Positions 7,938 through 17,020 of a DNA stretch of 64,000 bases are shown here, piece by piece. The position numbers and the translations under genes are program-made. The notes beneath the pieces are model-generated. The model was given only the letters and a program-made list of their open reading frames with translations. It was not told the origin of the DNA and made no database searches. Positions within the stretch are counted from its first letter, which is position 1, and each line of letters opens with the position of its first letter. Source of the stretch: an uncultured Clostridia bacterium (GTDB taxonomy: Bacteria; Bacillota; Clostridia; TANB77; CAG-465). The stretch spans positions 126,483-190,482 of the forward strand of contig CALXEQ010000001.1 of the NCBI GenBank assembly GCA_944387375.1, given 5' to 3'.

Positions 7938-8846
7938 ATGAAGAAAATTGATGAAAAAATATTTGAAATAGAAGTTGAAGATATAAAAGAATTTTTTAAA
8001 TTTAGAGATAAAGACTCTAATAAAGGAAATTTTGGTACAGTAGGAATAATGGGAGGATGTGAGGAGTATTCTGGTGCTATAAAACTTGCTAATATGAGTA
8101 GTGTTGCACTAAGGGCAGGATGTGGGATATCTAGAGTTATTATTCCAGATTCTATAAAAAAATCTGTATCTCCATTTTTACTTGAGCAAACATTGTTTTT
8201 AATGGATTCAGATAGTAAAGGACATATGGTATTTGATAAGGAAAAACTAAAATTAGCATTAAATAAATTAAATGCCTTATCTTTTGGAATGGGGCTTGGA
8301 GATGGTAATGAAAATGCTAAAATTTTAGAGGAAATATTAAATACTTTTGATAAAACAATTATAATAGATGCAGATGGCTTAAATACGTTGTCTAATATGG
8401 ATATGAATATACTTTTGAATGCTAAAGGAAATGTTATATTAACACCTCATTTAAAAGAATTTGAAAGATTAAGTAAGATAGATATTGATACAATAAAAAA
8501 AGATAGTATAAATTTAGCTATAAAGTTTGCTAGAAAATATAATATAATTTTACTTTTAAAAGGGGATACAACAATTATTACTGATGGAGATATAACGTAT
8601 CTTGTAAAAAGGGGATGCCCTGGAATGGCAACTGCTGGAAGTGGGGATGTTTTATCTGGTATACTTGTAGGTATGCACGGATATAATAATGCATCTGTTT
8701 TGTCTACTGCAACATGTGCTTATCTTGCAGGGGTTGCAGGTGAGATTGCACAAGAAAAATATACTGATATAGCAATGAAGGCATCAGATACTATTGAGTT
8801 TATTCCAAGTGCAATAAAATATATACGAAATGGAGGAAATTTATGA
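7938..8846 (+). CDS. nnrD: ADP/ATP-dependent NAD(P)H-hydrate dehydratase
   Basis: A 302-residue ribokinase-fold enzyme that repairs hydrated NADH and NADPH (NADHX, NADPHX) by dehydration. Recognised blocks are GNFGTVGIMGG with EEYSGA, the DADGLN motif, LTPHLKEF, LLLKGDTT and the anion-hole GMATAGSGDVLSGI. Many bacteria fuse this domain to the NnrE epimerase; here the epimerase half is absent and not seen nearby. I choose ATG 7938 after GGGAGAG, since the longer frame begins inside the preceding terminator. Its last four bases overlap the next start (ATGA), so it is translationally coupled to an ABC exporter. A TATAAT (7908-7913) precedes it. Confidence 0.9.
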   Translation: MKKIDEKIFEIEVEDIKEFFKFRDKDSNKGNFGTVGIMGGCEEYSGAIKLANMSSVALRAGCGISRVIIPDSIKKSVSPFLLEQTLFLMDSDSKGHMVFDKEKLKLALNKLNALSFGMGLGDGNENAKILEEILNTFDKTIIIDADGLNTLSNMDMNILLNAKGNVILTPHLKEFERLSKIDIDTIKKDSINLAIKFARKYNIILLLKGDTTIITDGDITYLVKRGCPGMATAGSGDVLSGILVGMHGYNNASVLSTATCAYLAGVAGEIAQEKYTDIAMKASDTIEFIPSAIKYIRNGGNL

Positions 8847-9544
8847 AATTAGTAATTAAAAATTTAAAGAAATCTTTTGATAAAAAACAAGTTTTAAAAG
8901 ATATAAATTTTGAGTTTGAAAAAGGAAAGATATATGGACTACTTGGCAGAAATGGGGCAGGTAAGACAACATTATTTAACTGCTTAAATGAGGATTTAGA
9001 AATAGATTCAGGTAAATTTTTTATTGAAGAAGATGGAAAACAAAGAAAAATGGAAGCAGATGATATAGGGTATGTTTTATCTACACCAAATGTACCAGAA
9101 TTTTTAACTGGAAGAGAGTTTTTAAAGTTTTTTATTGATATTAACAAAAAAAGAATAAAAAAAGAAAAGACAATAGATGAATATTTTGACTTTATGAAAA
9201 TAGAAAATGAGGATAGAGATAGATTATTAAAAGATTATTCGCATGGCATGAAAAATAAAATGCAGATGCTTGTTAATATAATTGCAAGTCCTAATGTTTT
9301 ATTATTAGATGAACCCTTAACATCTTTTGATGTTGTGGTTGCTGAAGAGATGAAACAAATGCTAAAAGAAATAAAAAAAGATCATATTATAATTTTTTCA
9401 ACACATATAATGGAGTTGGCATTAGATTTATGTGATGATATAGTTATATTAAATAAGGGATTGTTAGAAGAAATAGATAAAAATAATTTAGATAATGAAC
9501 ATTTAAAAAATAAGATAATAGATGCATTAAAGGAGGAGGAGTAA
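8843..9544 (+). CDS. ABC transporter ATP-binding protein
   Basis: A 233-residue ABC ATPase with Walker A GRNGAGKT (residues 35-42), a divergent signature YSHGMKNKMQ (about 132-141), Walker B VLLLDEPLTSFD (about 151-162) and the switch FSTHIMELA. The SHGM-type signature is usual in exporters paired with large ABC-2-like permeases. It overlaps nnrD by 4 bases and precedes its permease by one base. An in-frame GGAGGAAATTT site sits within the end of nnrD. Cargo unknown. Confidence 0.9.
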   Translation: MKLVIKNLKKSFDKKQVLKDINFEFEKGKIYGLLGRNGAGKTTLFNCLNEDLEIDSGKFFIEEDGKQRKMEADDIGYVLSTPNVPEFLTGREFLKFFIDINKKRIKKEKTIDEYFDFMKIENEDRDRLLKDYSHGMKNKMQMLVNIIASPNVLLLDEPLTSFDVVVAEEMKQMLKEIKKDHIIIFSTHIMELALDLCDDIVILNKGLLEEIDKNNLDNEHLKNKIIDALKEEE

Positions 9545-9545
9545 A

Positions 9546-11123
9546 ATGCTAAAAACATTTATAACTTCTTTTAAACTCCAAAATACATATAGAGTAAATA
9601 GTATTATTTATTCTATAAAACAGCTTCCAGTTGTAAAGAGAATATTACCAAATAGCTTGTATAAAAGTAGGGGATTAAAAATATTTGCAAATATCATTAG
9701 TGCATTATGGGAGTTAACTAGTGTATTTATAGGGAAAATTATATATATTGCTTCAATGATTTTTATGGCTTTATCGTTATATAACACAAATAGTTCAGAT
9801 ACTTTTATACATTTATTTGTGTTTTTAACTTTAGCAGGTGGAGTTTTAAATACTTATATGCTAAACCCTACAAAGGATAAATACTATGCAATAATTCTAA
9901 TGAATATAAATGCTAGAGAATATGGTCTGTCTAATTACTACTATCAATTATTAAAATTGATTGTTGGATTTTTACCTTTTACAATTATGTTTGGTATGAT
10001 AGCAAATGTTCCTTTGTGGGTTCAGTTAATATTACCATTTTTTATACTATCAGTAAAATTAATTGTAATGAATTATTGTATATATAATTTTAAGAAAACT
10101 AATAAAGCATCAAATGAAAATTTACCAAATAAATTTGTATGGAGCTTTATAGGAATTTGTTTATTACTTGGATATGGACTACCAGCAATAGGTATAACAA
10201 TAAATAGTACAATTTTCTTATTTATTTGTATAATTTCTATAATACTTGGAATATATAGTTTAATAAAAATACATAGTTTTAAAGATTATAAAAAGATGTA
10301 TAAAAAGATATTAACAGAATCTAATGTTTATATGCAAGAAAAAAATACTGGAACACAAGCTATGAAAAATGTAAGTTTAAACCAAATAGAGCTAGACAAA
10401 AGATATACAAGCAATAAATTTGGTTTTGCATATTTTCATGAGTTGTTTGTAAAGAGGCATAGGAAAATATTGACAACGGCAGTAAAAAAACAATCTCTAG
10501 TTATATTAGCACTAATTGTTGCAATGATTATTGGAATTAATGTGAATAGTGAATTTAAAGCAAAAACTAATGAAGTTTTACTAGTATATTTACCATATTT
10601 TGTGTTTATAATGTACATTATTAATAGAAGTTCATCAGTTACTCAAGCAATGTTTATGAATTGTGATCATAGTATGTTAACATATAGAATTTATAGGACT
10701 CCTAAAGTTATACTTGGAATATTTAAAGAAAGACTTAAAACATTGATTGTAATAAATTTATTGCCAGCATTTCTTATTGGTGGAGGATTAGCACTATTAT
10801 TATATTTATCTGGAGGAACAGATAATCCACTAAATTATGTTATTTTATTTGTCTCAATTATATCAATGAGTATATTCTTTTCAGTTCACTATTTAGTCAT
10901 GTACTATTTATTACAACCATATAATGTAAGTACAGAAATAAAAAGTAGTACATATAAAGTAGTACAAGGATTAACGTATTTAGTAAGTTGGTATATGATA
11001 CAAATAAGAATGCCTATATTTTCTTTTGGTATAGCTACAATAATATTTTGTATAGCTTATTCTTTAATTTCTTTATTTATAGCATATAAATTTGCACCAA
11101 AGACTTTTAAACTACGAATATAA
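9546..11123 (+). CDS. ABC transporter permease, large ABC-2-like
   Basis: A 525-residue membrane protein with about 12 hydrophobic segments in two halves (residues 55-240 and 325-520), separated by a charged cytoplasmic stretch at about 245-320. The gene is adjacent to the ATPase, with the ribosome site GGAGGAG spanning the ATPase stop. Layout and size match large permeases of Bacillota exporters, but I see no motif giving a substrate. A strong bidirectional terminator follows. Confidence 0.75.
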   Translation: MLKTFITSFKLQNTYRVNSIIYSIKQLPVVKRILPNSLYKSRGLKIFANIISALWELTSVFIGKIIYIASMIFMALSLYNTNSSDTFIHLFVFLTLAGGVLNTYMLNPTKDKYYAIILMNINAREYGLSNYYYQLLKLIVGFLPFTIMFGMIANVPLWVQLILPFFILSVKLIVMNYCIYNFKKTNKASNENLPNKFVWSFIGICLLLGYGLPAIGITINSTIFLFICIISIILGIYSLIKIHSFKDYKKMYKKILTESNVYMQEKNTGTQAMKNVSLNQIELDKRYTSNKFGFAYFHELFVKRHRKILTTAVKKQSLVILALIVAMIIGINVNSEFKAKTNEVLLVYLPYFVFIMYIINRSSSVTQAMFMNCDHSMLTYRIYRTPKVILGIFKERLKTLIVINLLPAFLIGGGLALLLYLSGGTDNPLNYVILFVSIISMSIFFSVHYLVMYYLLQPYNVSTEIKSSTYKVVQGLTYLVSWYMIQIRMPIFSFGIATIIFCIAYSLISLFIAYKFAPKTFKLRI

Positions 11124-11155
11124 AAAATGGTAAGAGAGCTCTTACCATTTTTTTA
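11122..11155 (+). terminator. intrinsic terminator after the ABC exporter operon
   Basis: A near-perfect inverted repeat, AAAAATGGTAAGAG with CTCTTACCATTTTT, is followed by further T residues. It could work in both directions. Confidence 0.9.
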
Positions 11156-11253
11156 TTTGTAGGATCATCTAATCTTCTGATTATGTATAAAAAAGAGGTG
11201 GAACAATTTATATTTGGAACAAAAAAATAAAATATGAAATTTAAATGATAGTA

Positions 11254-11262
11254 TGATATAAT
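11254..11262 (+). promoter_or_regulatory. extended -10 promoter element before the CMD-cupin gene
   Basis: The extended -10 TGATATAAT lies 27 bases before the ATG. A weak -35 (TGAAAT, 11235-11240) is 16 bp upstream of the TATAAT. Confidence 0.65.
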
Positions 11263-11288
11263 AGTTAAGAAAAAAGGGGGAATATTAT

Positions 11289-12035
11289 ATGAAAAAGCAA
11301 ACAGCGGGAAGAGATAATCTTGGTAAATTAGCACCAGAATTTGCAAGATATAATGATGATGTTTTATTTGGTGAAGTGTGGTCAAGGGAAGATAAACTTT
11401 CATTACATGATCGTTCAATGATAACTATTGCTGCACTTATGGGAACAAAAAACTTTCCACAAGTTAAATCACATTTACAAATGGGCAAAGCACATGGAGT
11501 AACTAAAGAAGAAGCAGTAGAAATAGTTACTCAACTTGCTTTTTATACTGGTTGGGCAAATGCTTGGACAGTATTTCCAATGATAGCAGAAGTATATGGT
11601 GAAGATGAAGAAGAAAGTAATAATTTTAGTCCTATGTTTGGGCTTGGGCAACCTAATGATGCTTATGCAAAATATTTTATTGGACAAAGTTATCTAAATC
11701 CGTTAACAAAAGCAGGTGAACCTGCAATAGGTATAGCAAATGTAACATTTGAACCAAAATGTCGTAACAATTGGCACAAACACAATGCGACTAAAGGAGG
11801 AGGTCAAATTCTTATATGCACAGATGGCGAAGGCTGGTATCAAGAGGAAGGTAAAGCACCAGTTAGTTTAGTACCAGGTACAGTAATAACAATACCTGCT
11901 AATACAAAACACTGGCATGGAGCAAAAGCAAATTCTTGGTTTAGTCATATTGCTTTTGATGTTCCTGGAGAAAATACATCAAATGAATGGCTAGAGCCAG
12001 TTAATGATGAAGAATATGATAAATTGGGAGAATAA
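11289..12035 (+). CDS. carboxymuconolactone decarboxylase-like domain fused to a cupin
   Basis: A 248-residue two-domain protein. Residues about 15-105 form a carboxymuconolactone decarboxylase/AhpD-type helical domain (RSMITIAALMG, then VTQLAFYTGWANAW), without the CxxC pair of AhpD, so disulfide peroxidase-reductase activity is unlikely. Residues about 148-235 form a cupin with the metal-ligand pattern W-H163-K-H165 and H208/H210 in KHWHGA. Such CMD-cupin fusions are widespread, usually uncharacterised, and sometimes linked to oxidised aromatic or lactone metabolism. A deaminase-like gene starts three bases after the stop, so the two products are co-expressed. Confidence 0.88.
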   Translation: MKKQTAGRDNLGKLAPEFARYNDDVLFGEVWSREDKLSLHDRSMITIAALMGTKNFPQVKSHLQMGKAHGVTKEEAVEIVTQLAFYTGWANAWTVFPMIAEVYGEDEEESNNFSPMFGLGQPNDAYAKYFIGQSYLNPLTKAGEPAIGIANVTFEPKCRNNWHKHNATKGGGQILICTDGEGWYQEEGKAPVSLVPGTVITIPANTKHWHGAKANSWFSHIAFDVPGENTSNEWLEPVNDEEYDKLGE

Positions 12036-12038
12036 ACT

Positions 12039-12437
12039 ATGAATATTGAAAAAGAAATGTTTAATAAAGCAGTAGAATTTTTGGAAGAAAGATATGGTAA
12101 AGATAAAGCTGGAGGAGTAGCAGTTTTAAGAATTGAAAATGGTGAGTATTTAATTAGTGTTTGGCCAGAATGTGATAATTCAAGTGCAGGCTTATGTGCA
12201 GAAACTGGTGCAATATGTGAGGCTCATAAATTAAACAAAAAAGTTACTCATTCTCTTTGTGTGTGTAGACAAAAAGATGGAGAAAATTATGAAATTTTAT
12301 CTCCATGTGGTATTTGTCAAGAAAGATTATTTTATTGGGGAAAAGATGTAAAATGTGCTATAAGTACAAATGACAATAGAGTATTATTTAAAACACTGGA
12401 AGAATTGCAACCATATTATTGGCTAAATAAAAAATAG
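12039..12437 (+). CDS. cytidine deaminase-like protein
   Basis: A 132-residue zinc deaminase of the cytidine deaminase fold. The active site is complete: C53-A-E55 (zinc ligand and proton shuttle) and S-P-C90-G-I-C93 (two more zinc ligands). The family includes tetrameric cytidine deaminases and blasticidin-S deaminases. The surrounding substrate residues differ from classic Cdd, so the base or nucleoside acted on is uncertain. It begins three bases after the CMD-cupin gene. The ribosome site is weak (GGGAG within the upstream gene's end), which suggests translational coupling. Confidence 0.83.
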   Translation: MNIEKEMFNKAVEFLEERYGKDKAGGVAVLRIENGEYLISVWPECDNSSAGLCAETGAICEAHKLNKKVTHSLCVCRQKDGENYEILSPCGICQERLFYWGKDVKCAISTNDNRVLFKTLEELQPYYWLNKK

Positions 12438-12533
12438 ATTTTTTATAAATATAAGCTTGATAACAAAAATATAATAAGACATTAGCTAGTTTAGCTTCTA
12501 AATAATATAAATTATTAATGTTGGGAGAAAGAA

Positions 12534-13052
12534 ATGATTAATTTTATAATAGCACAAATTTTTGGATTAGTTGCTTTAATTATTCTAGTAATTAGTTTTC
12601 AAAAAAATAAAAAAGAAAGATTGTTAAAATTGCAAATGTTTTCAAGTTTACTATATGCTATACAATATGTTTTTCTAAAAGCGTATACTGGATTTTTTAT
12701 GAATATAATATGTATGATTAGAAATTTAATTTTTAATAAGTTTAAAAATAGAAGACCACCACTTTATTGTTTAGTTATAATTATATCTTTAATGATTAGT
12801 TGTTCAGTATTTACTTTTAATGGAATAATAAGTATATTACCTACTATAGCAGTTAGTATATATAGTATAGCTTTATGGATTGGAAATATGAAAATTATTA
12901 GAGTAGTTGAAATTATATCTTGTATACTATTTATAATATATGATATAAAAGTATTAGCTATTTTAGGGCTTATTGCTACAATAATTGAAATGATATCTGC
13001 TATTATAGCATTATATAAATTTGATATAAAAACAAAGTGCAACAATAATTAA
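12534..13052 (+). CDS. YgjV-family inner membrane protein
   Basis: A 172-residue polytopic membrane protein with five or six hydrophobic helices. The N-terminus I-A-Q-I-F-G-L and the K-x-R-L-L-K-L-Q motif, then AIQYVFLKAYTG and NIICMIRN, match the YgjV (Imp-YgjV) family of unknown function, which is distantly related to small transporter folds. It has its own likely promoter (TATAAT near 12471) and a GGGAGAAAG site, and it is followed by a terminator. Confidence 0.8.
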   Translation: MINFIIAQIFGLVALIILVISFQKNKKERLLKLQMFSSLLYAIQYVFLKAYTGFFMNIICMIRNLIFNKFKNRRPPLYCLVIIISLMISCSVFTFNGIISILPTIAVSIYSIALWIGNMKIIRVVEIISCILFIIYDIKVLAILGLIATIIEMISAIIALYKFDIKTKCNNN

Positions 13053-13057
13053 TTATA

Positions 13058-13107
13058 AATACCTTTTTAAAATGTTTAGCTTTTAATCATTTAAAAAGGT
13101 ATTTTTT
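13058..13107 (+). terminator. intrinsic terminator after the YgjV gene
   Basis: The stem AAATACCTTTTTAAA with TTTAAAAAGGTATTT is followed by TTT. Confidence 0.85.
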
Positions 13108-13220
13108 GATATAAAATAATTTTTATATTTTTAAATGTTGTTTTTTATGATATACTTATTATGGTATTGTATAAATAGTTATATTAAAGCTATTATATAA
13201 TAAAAAAGAGGTGGATATAA

Positions 13221-14132
13221 ATGAAAGATTATTTTGGATATACAGACAAAGTCTGTGTGGTAACAGGTGCATCTAGTGGTATGGGAAAAGCTACAGTAGA
13301 AACACTTGTGGATATGGGTGCAAAGGTATATGCACTAGATATAAATCCTTGTAATGTAGAGGGTATAGAAAAATTTATTGAATGTAATCTTGCAAAAAGA
13401 GAGCAAATAGACGAGGCATTTAAACAAATACCAGAGCATATAGATTGTTTTTTTGGTGTCGCTGGCCTTTCTGGCTCAAAGACAGATTATAGGACTACAT
13501 TTGATTGTAATTATACAGCAAACATGTACATTACATTAAATTATTTAAAACAAAGAATGAAAAGTGGAGATGCGATTGTATATTGTACATCAACAGCAGG
13601 ACTTGAATGGAAGAAATTTAAAAAAGAGCAAAACAAAGTAGTTCATGCAAGGACTTGGGAAGAAGTAGAAAATGTAACTAGAAAAATTGCATCTTCTGCA
13701 CCTGCAACATTTGCATATATGTATTCAAAAAGATGCCTATCTCAATTTGCATGTGAACAAGCAGTAGAGTTTGCAAAACTTGGAATTAGAATTAACAATG
13801 TGCTACCAGCTTCAACTGATACTGGAATGAAACAAGAATTTCAAGATATGATAGGAAGTGAAGAGGCATTAATCGCTCAAACAGGTCTTGCAGGAAGACT
13901 TGCAAAATCTGAGGAGATGGCGTATCCTATGGTATTTTTAAATTCAGATATGGCTTCTTTTATTTCAGGATTAGATATGGTTGTAGATTATACAGATACA
14001 TGTCTTAAAGTATTAGGACTTAAAAAGAATTTAGAGGCAGTATCTGCAACAAATCCAATTATTTGTGCACTAGCTAAAAAAATGATGAGTAAATCTACAA
14101 AAAATAAAGCTTTAAATCCTGGTAAAGAGTAG
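13221..14132 (+). CDS. short-chain dehydrogenase/reductase
   Basis: A 303-residue SDR oxidoreductase. The cofactor loop TGASSGMG is at residues 15-22, the D-I-N after beta2 suggests NAD preference, and the catalytic Tyr/Lys are Y166 and K170 in YMYSK. An unusual insertion (about 135-160) lies between the catalytic serine region (CTSTAG) and the tyrosine, resembling the 3-alpha-hydroxysteroid dehydrogenase/carbonyl reductase subgroup. The 45-residue C-terminal tail is lysine-rich and longer than usual. A GAGGTGG site precedes the ATG, and a TGATATACT -10 lies at 13148-13156. Confidence 0.85.
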   Translation: MKDYFGYTDKVCVVTGASSGMGKATVETLVDMGAKVYALDINPCNVEGIEKFIECNLAKREQIDEAFKQIPEHIDCFFGVAGLSGSKTDYRTTFDCNYTANMYITLNYLKQRMKSGDAIVYCTSTAGLEWKKFKKEQNKVVHARTWEEVENVTRKIASSAPATFAYMYSKRCLSQFACEQAVEFAKLGIRINNVLPASTDTGMKQEFQDMIGSEEALIAQTGLAGRLAKSEEMAYPMVFLNSDMASFISGLDMVVDYTDTCLKVLGLKKNLEAVSATNPIICALAKKMMSKSTKNKALNPGKE

Positions 14133-14162
14133 ATAAATAAAAGATATAAGGATAGGTTTGTT

Positions 14163-15806
14163 ATGGAAAAAGTAAAAAATATGTTTGAAAATTTAAAAAG
14201 TGTATTTAAAAATTTATTTAAAGATTTTGGTATAACCACCACAATTATATTTTTAAGTTCAATTATATATACATTTTTATTATTACAAGATAATATGTTG
14301 AGTGGACAAGTTGTCTTAATTAGACAATTTATTGAACTTTTTGTATTAGGTACTTTTTTAGTTGAAACTATTGCAAAAAAGAAAAGTAAAATTATATATT
14401 TAGGGGTTATTGCTTCATTTGGAATTTCGGGTACTCTAATATATTTAATAGGAAAAGATGGATATGGAGGTATATATAATCCAGTATTAAAATTTATAAT
14501 ATTATATGCCATTTTCTTACTGGTATCTATTGTATATTTTAATTTTAAGAAAAGTAATTTGTCATTTGAAGAGTATGTAACAAGAGTATGTGCTAATGTA
14601 ATAAAAAGTACTGTTGTTTTTATAATATTAGCTATTTCACTTCCAATTCTTGTAACACTTTTATCTAGTTTTGTATTAAATGGTGGTGAATCTGAGTTAA
14701 TTATAATAGCAGAAATGCTTGCTATGGGATTTTATTATTTACCTAATTTATTCTATTCTTTATATAATGTTAAAGATGATGTGAGTAATTTCTTTAAATT
14801 TATGGTAAAAACTTTATTACCTTCACTATTAATTGCTGCTTTTGTGATAATATATTTATATATTATTAGAATTTTAATTACTTTTGATGTTCCTTCAAAT
14901 GAAATGTTTGGAGTAATTACAGCATTATTTGTAATTGGTCTTCCAATTTGGACTATGGCAAACTATACTAAAGAGGATACTAAATTAGGTAAGGTTTGTC
15001 AAAATTTACCATTTTTCTTCATACCATTTATAGTATTGCAAATATATGCAATAGCTGTAAGAGTATTAGATTATGGGCTTACACCAATGAGATATTTAGG
15101 GATAATGCTAATAATATTTGAGATTATATATATTGCTTTATATTATAAAAAGAAAGAAAAAATAGAAAATATTTTAATTGTATTTTTATGTATGAGCGTA
15201 ATTTGTTTATATGTACCATTTATTAATATGTATGATGTTTCTTTTTATAGTCAATATAATAATTTAAAGATATATAAGGAAAAAGACATTCTGACAGAAA
15301 ATGATGAAAAAAAGATTAGAGGTGCATATCAATACTTAAGGCAAAATCCAGATAATGAGACATTAATAAATAATTATTTAACGCAAGAGGAAATTGAAGA
15401 AATAACAAACTTTGGTAATGAACAACATGAAGAACAAAAAAATACAGAAGGTATATCTGTAAGTGAAGATGATGAAATTATAGATGTTCAAGGATACAGT
15501 AAAATATATAAAGATATTAGTAGTGTAACAGATTATTCTAGTGATGCAGATGACTTAGATGCTATTTTTAAAAATATAACTTTTACAAATAGATCTCAAA
15601 GTTATGAATTTAGCATAGATCTTAGTAGTATAGTAAGAGAATATATATCTAATAAAGAAAATATTGATGAGTATTTTAGTCAAAATAATAAAGTTATGAT
15701 AGATGAAAATAGATGCTTTGTTATTACAGATTTTAATATAAGATATAATATAGTAAATGAATTGATAGAAAATTATTCTATAGATGGATATGTTCTAGAA
15801 AAATAA
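14163..15806 (+). CDS. DUF4153-family membrane protein
   Basis: A 547-residue protein. The first ~360 residues contain about ten membrane helices, and the last ~180 are soluble, acidic and probably external. The helix order, the AxxYLPNLFYSLYN segment and the C-terminal soluble tail match DUF4153, a family of unknown function common in Bacillota. The ATG follows AGGATAGG, 30 bases after the SDR stop. A minus-strand open frame over its start is a shadow. A terminator follows. Confidence 0.75.
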   Translation: MEKVKNMFENLKSVFKNLFKDFGITTTIIFLSSIIYTFLLLQDNMLSGQVVLIRQFIELFVLGTFLVETIAKKKSKIIYLGVIASFGISGTLIYLIGKDGYGGIYNPVLKFIILYAIFLLVSIVYFNFKKSNLSFEEYVTRVCANVIKSTVVFIILAISLPILVTLLSSFVLNGGESELIIIAEMLAMGFYYLPNLFYSLYNVKDDVSNFFKFMVKTLLPSLLIAAFVIIYLYIIRILITFDVPSNEMFGVITALFVIGLPIWTMANYTKEDTKLGKVCQNLPFFFIPFIVLQIYAIAVRVLDYGLTPMRYLGIMLIIFEIIYIALYYKKKEKIENILIVFLCMSVICLYVPFINMYDVSFYSQYNNLKIYKEKDILTENDEKKIRGAYQYLRQNPDNETLINNYLTQEEIEEITNFGNEQHEEQKNTEGISVSEDDEIIDVQGYSKIYKDISSVTDYSSDADDLDAIFKNITFTNRSQSYEFSIDLSSIVREYISNKENIDEYFSQNNKVMIDENRCFVITDFNIRYNIVNELIENYSIDGYVLEK

Positions 15807-15820
15807 AGATATAAAAAAGT

Positions 15821-15872
15821 GAAAAGGAGTAAGCTATATTGAGCATTAAATTATAGTTTACTTCTTTTTTTC
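15821..15872 (+). terminator. intrinsic terminator after the DUF4153 gene
   Basis: A long stem pairs GGAGTAAGCTATA with TATAGTTTACTTC (G-T pairs included) and is followed by TTTTTTTC. Confidence 0.8.
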
Positions 15873-15924
15873 TTTAAAAATAGAGTAATATGTGATATTA
15901 TATATAAAAATTAAGGAGAAGTTT

Positions 15925-16959
15925 ATGGAAGAAAAAATATTAAAAGATTTAGTAGGCTTTAATACTATAAAAGATAGACAAAATAAAGAAATTTTGGATT
16001 ATATAGAAAACTATCTTGAAAATTTAGGATTTACAGTGGAAAAAAGAAAAAAGTATCTTGTTATGAGCTATGGAAAAAGTCCAAAGCTTGCATTTATAGG
16101 GCATAGTGATACTGTAGAATATATAGATGGTTGGGATAGTAATCCATTTATCCTAACTAAAAAAGAAAATAATTTATATGGACTTGGTGCATGTGATATG
16201 AAAGGAGGCATTGCAGCTTTTCTTAGTGCACTAAGCGATATAGATCTTAAAAAGTTAAAATATGGAATAAAGGTAATTATAACTTATGATGAAGAAATAG
16301 CTTTTACAGGTATAAAAGAAGTTATCAAAGATGATATTAAAATACCAGAGTATGTTATAGTAGGAGAGCCTACAGATAATAAAGCTATGACAGGATGTAA
16401 GGGATTATTTGCTGTAAAGGTATTTACAAATGGTATAAAAGTGCATTCAAGTACTCCCCATAAAGGTAAAAGTGCAAATTTAAATATGATTAAATTACTT
16501 AATGAATTAGATATGTTTTATAATGAAAATATAAAAGGCGAGATAAATAAAGAATATGAAGTACCATATACTACCATGAATATTGGACTTTTAAATGGTG
16601 GTAGTGCAATAAATTCAGTTGCATCACAATGTATGAGCTATATAGATTTTAGAACTATAAAAAATGAGCATGTAGAAGCAATAAAACAAAAACTAGATAG
16701 TCTTTGCAAAAAATATGATGCAAGATATGAAATAGATATAGATGTTAAGACTTTTTATAATAATATAGATTTTTTAGGTAAAACTTATACTGCAGGATTT
16801 ATGACTGAAGCAAGTTTTATTGGAGAATGTAAAAGAATAATTTTAGGTGTAGGTCCTATGAGTGCTCATGAGATTAATGAGCATGTGAATATAGAAAGTT
16901 TAAAAAATTGCAAAGAACAATATATAAAAATAGTAAAGGAAACATGCAATATCCAATAA
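15925..16959 (+). CDS. M20-family metallopeptidase (ArgE/DapE-like)
   Basis: A 344-residue zinc hydrolase of the M20 family, which removes acyl groups from amino acids or cleaves small peptides. Metal and catalytic positions are readable: H60 and D62 in GHSDTVE, bridging D91 in LGACDMKGG, E123/E124 in YDEEIAFTG, E in VGEPTD and the C-terminal H in SAHEINEHV. The lid-dimerisation domain lies around 165-270. I use ATG 15925 after AAGGAGAAG instead of the longer frame from 15892. ArgE, DapE and PepV-like activities cannot be separated here, and no arginine or lysine genes are close. Confidence 0.85.
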   Translation: MEEKILKDLVGFNTIKDRQNKEILDYIENYLENLGFTVEKRKKYLVMSYGKSPKLAFIGHSDTVEYIDGWDSNPFILTKKENNLYGLGACDMKGGIAAFLSALSDIDLKKLKYGIKVIITYDEEIAFTGIKEVIKDDIKIPEYVIVGEPTDNKAMTGCKGLFAVKVFTNGIKVHSSTPHKGKSANLNMIKLLNELDMFYNENIKGEINKEYEVPYTTMNIGLLNGGSAINSVASQCMSYIDFRTIKNEHVEAIKQKLDSLCKKYDARYEIDIDVKTFYNNIDFLGKTYTAGFMTEASFIGECKRIILGVGPMSAHEINEHVNIESLKNCKEQYIKIVKETCNIQ

Positions 16960-16961
16960 TA

Positions 16962-16989
16962 TTGTGATTTTTTAGTACTATGATATAAT
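16962..16989 (+). promoter_or_regulatory. promoter for the NYC1-like SDR gene
   Basis: The -35 is TTGTGA (16962-16967), followed by a 16-bp spacer and an extended -10 TGATATAAT (16981-16989). Confidence 0.65.
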
Positions 16990-17020
16990 ATAATTTATAT
17001 AGTTATGGAGGTAATGTTAT

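Noticed and set aside
11184..11231. A 15-codon frame with a GAGGTG inside it, before the CMD-cupin gene
   Set aside because: Too short, no promoter or ribosome site before it, and it lies between a terminator and the next gene's -10 box.
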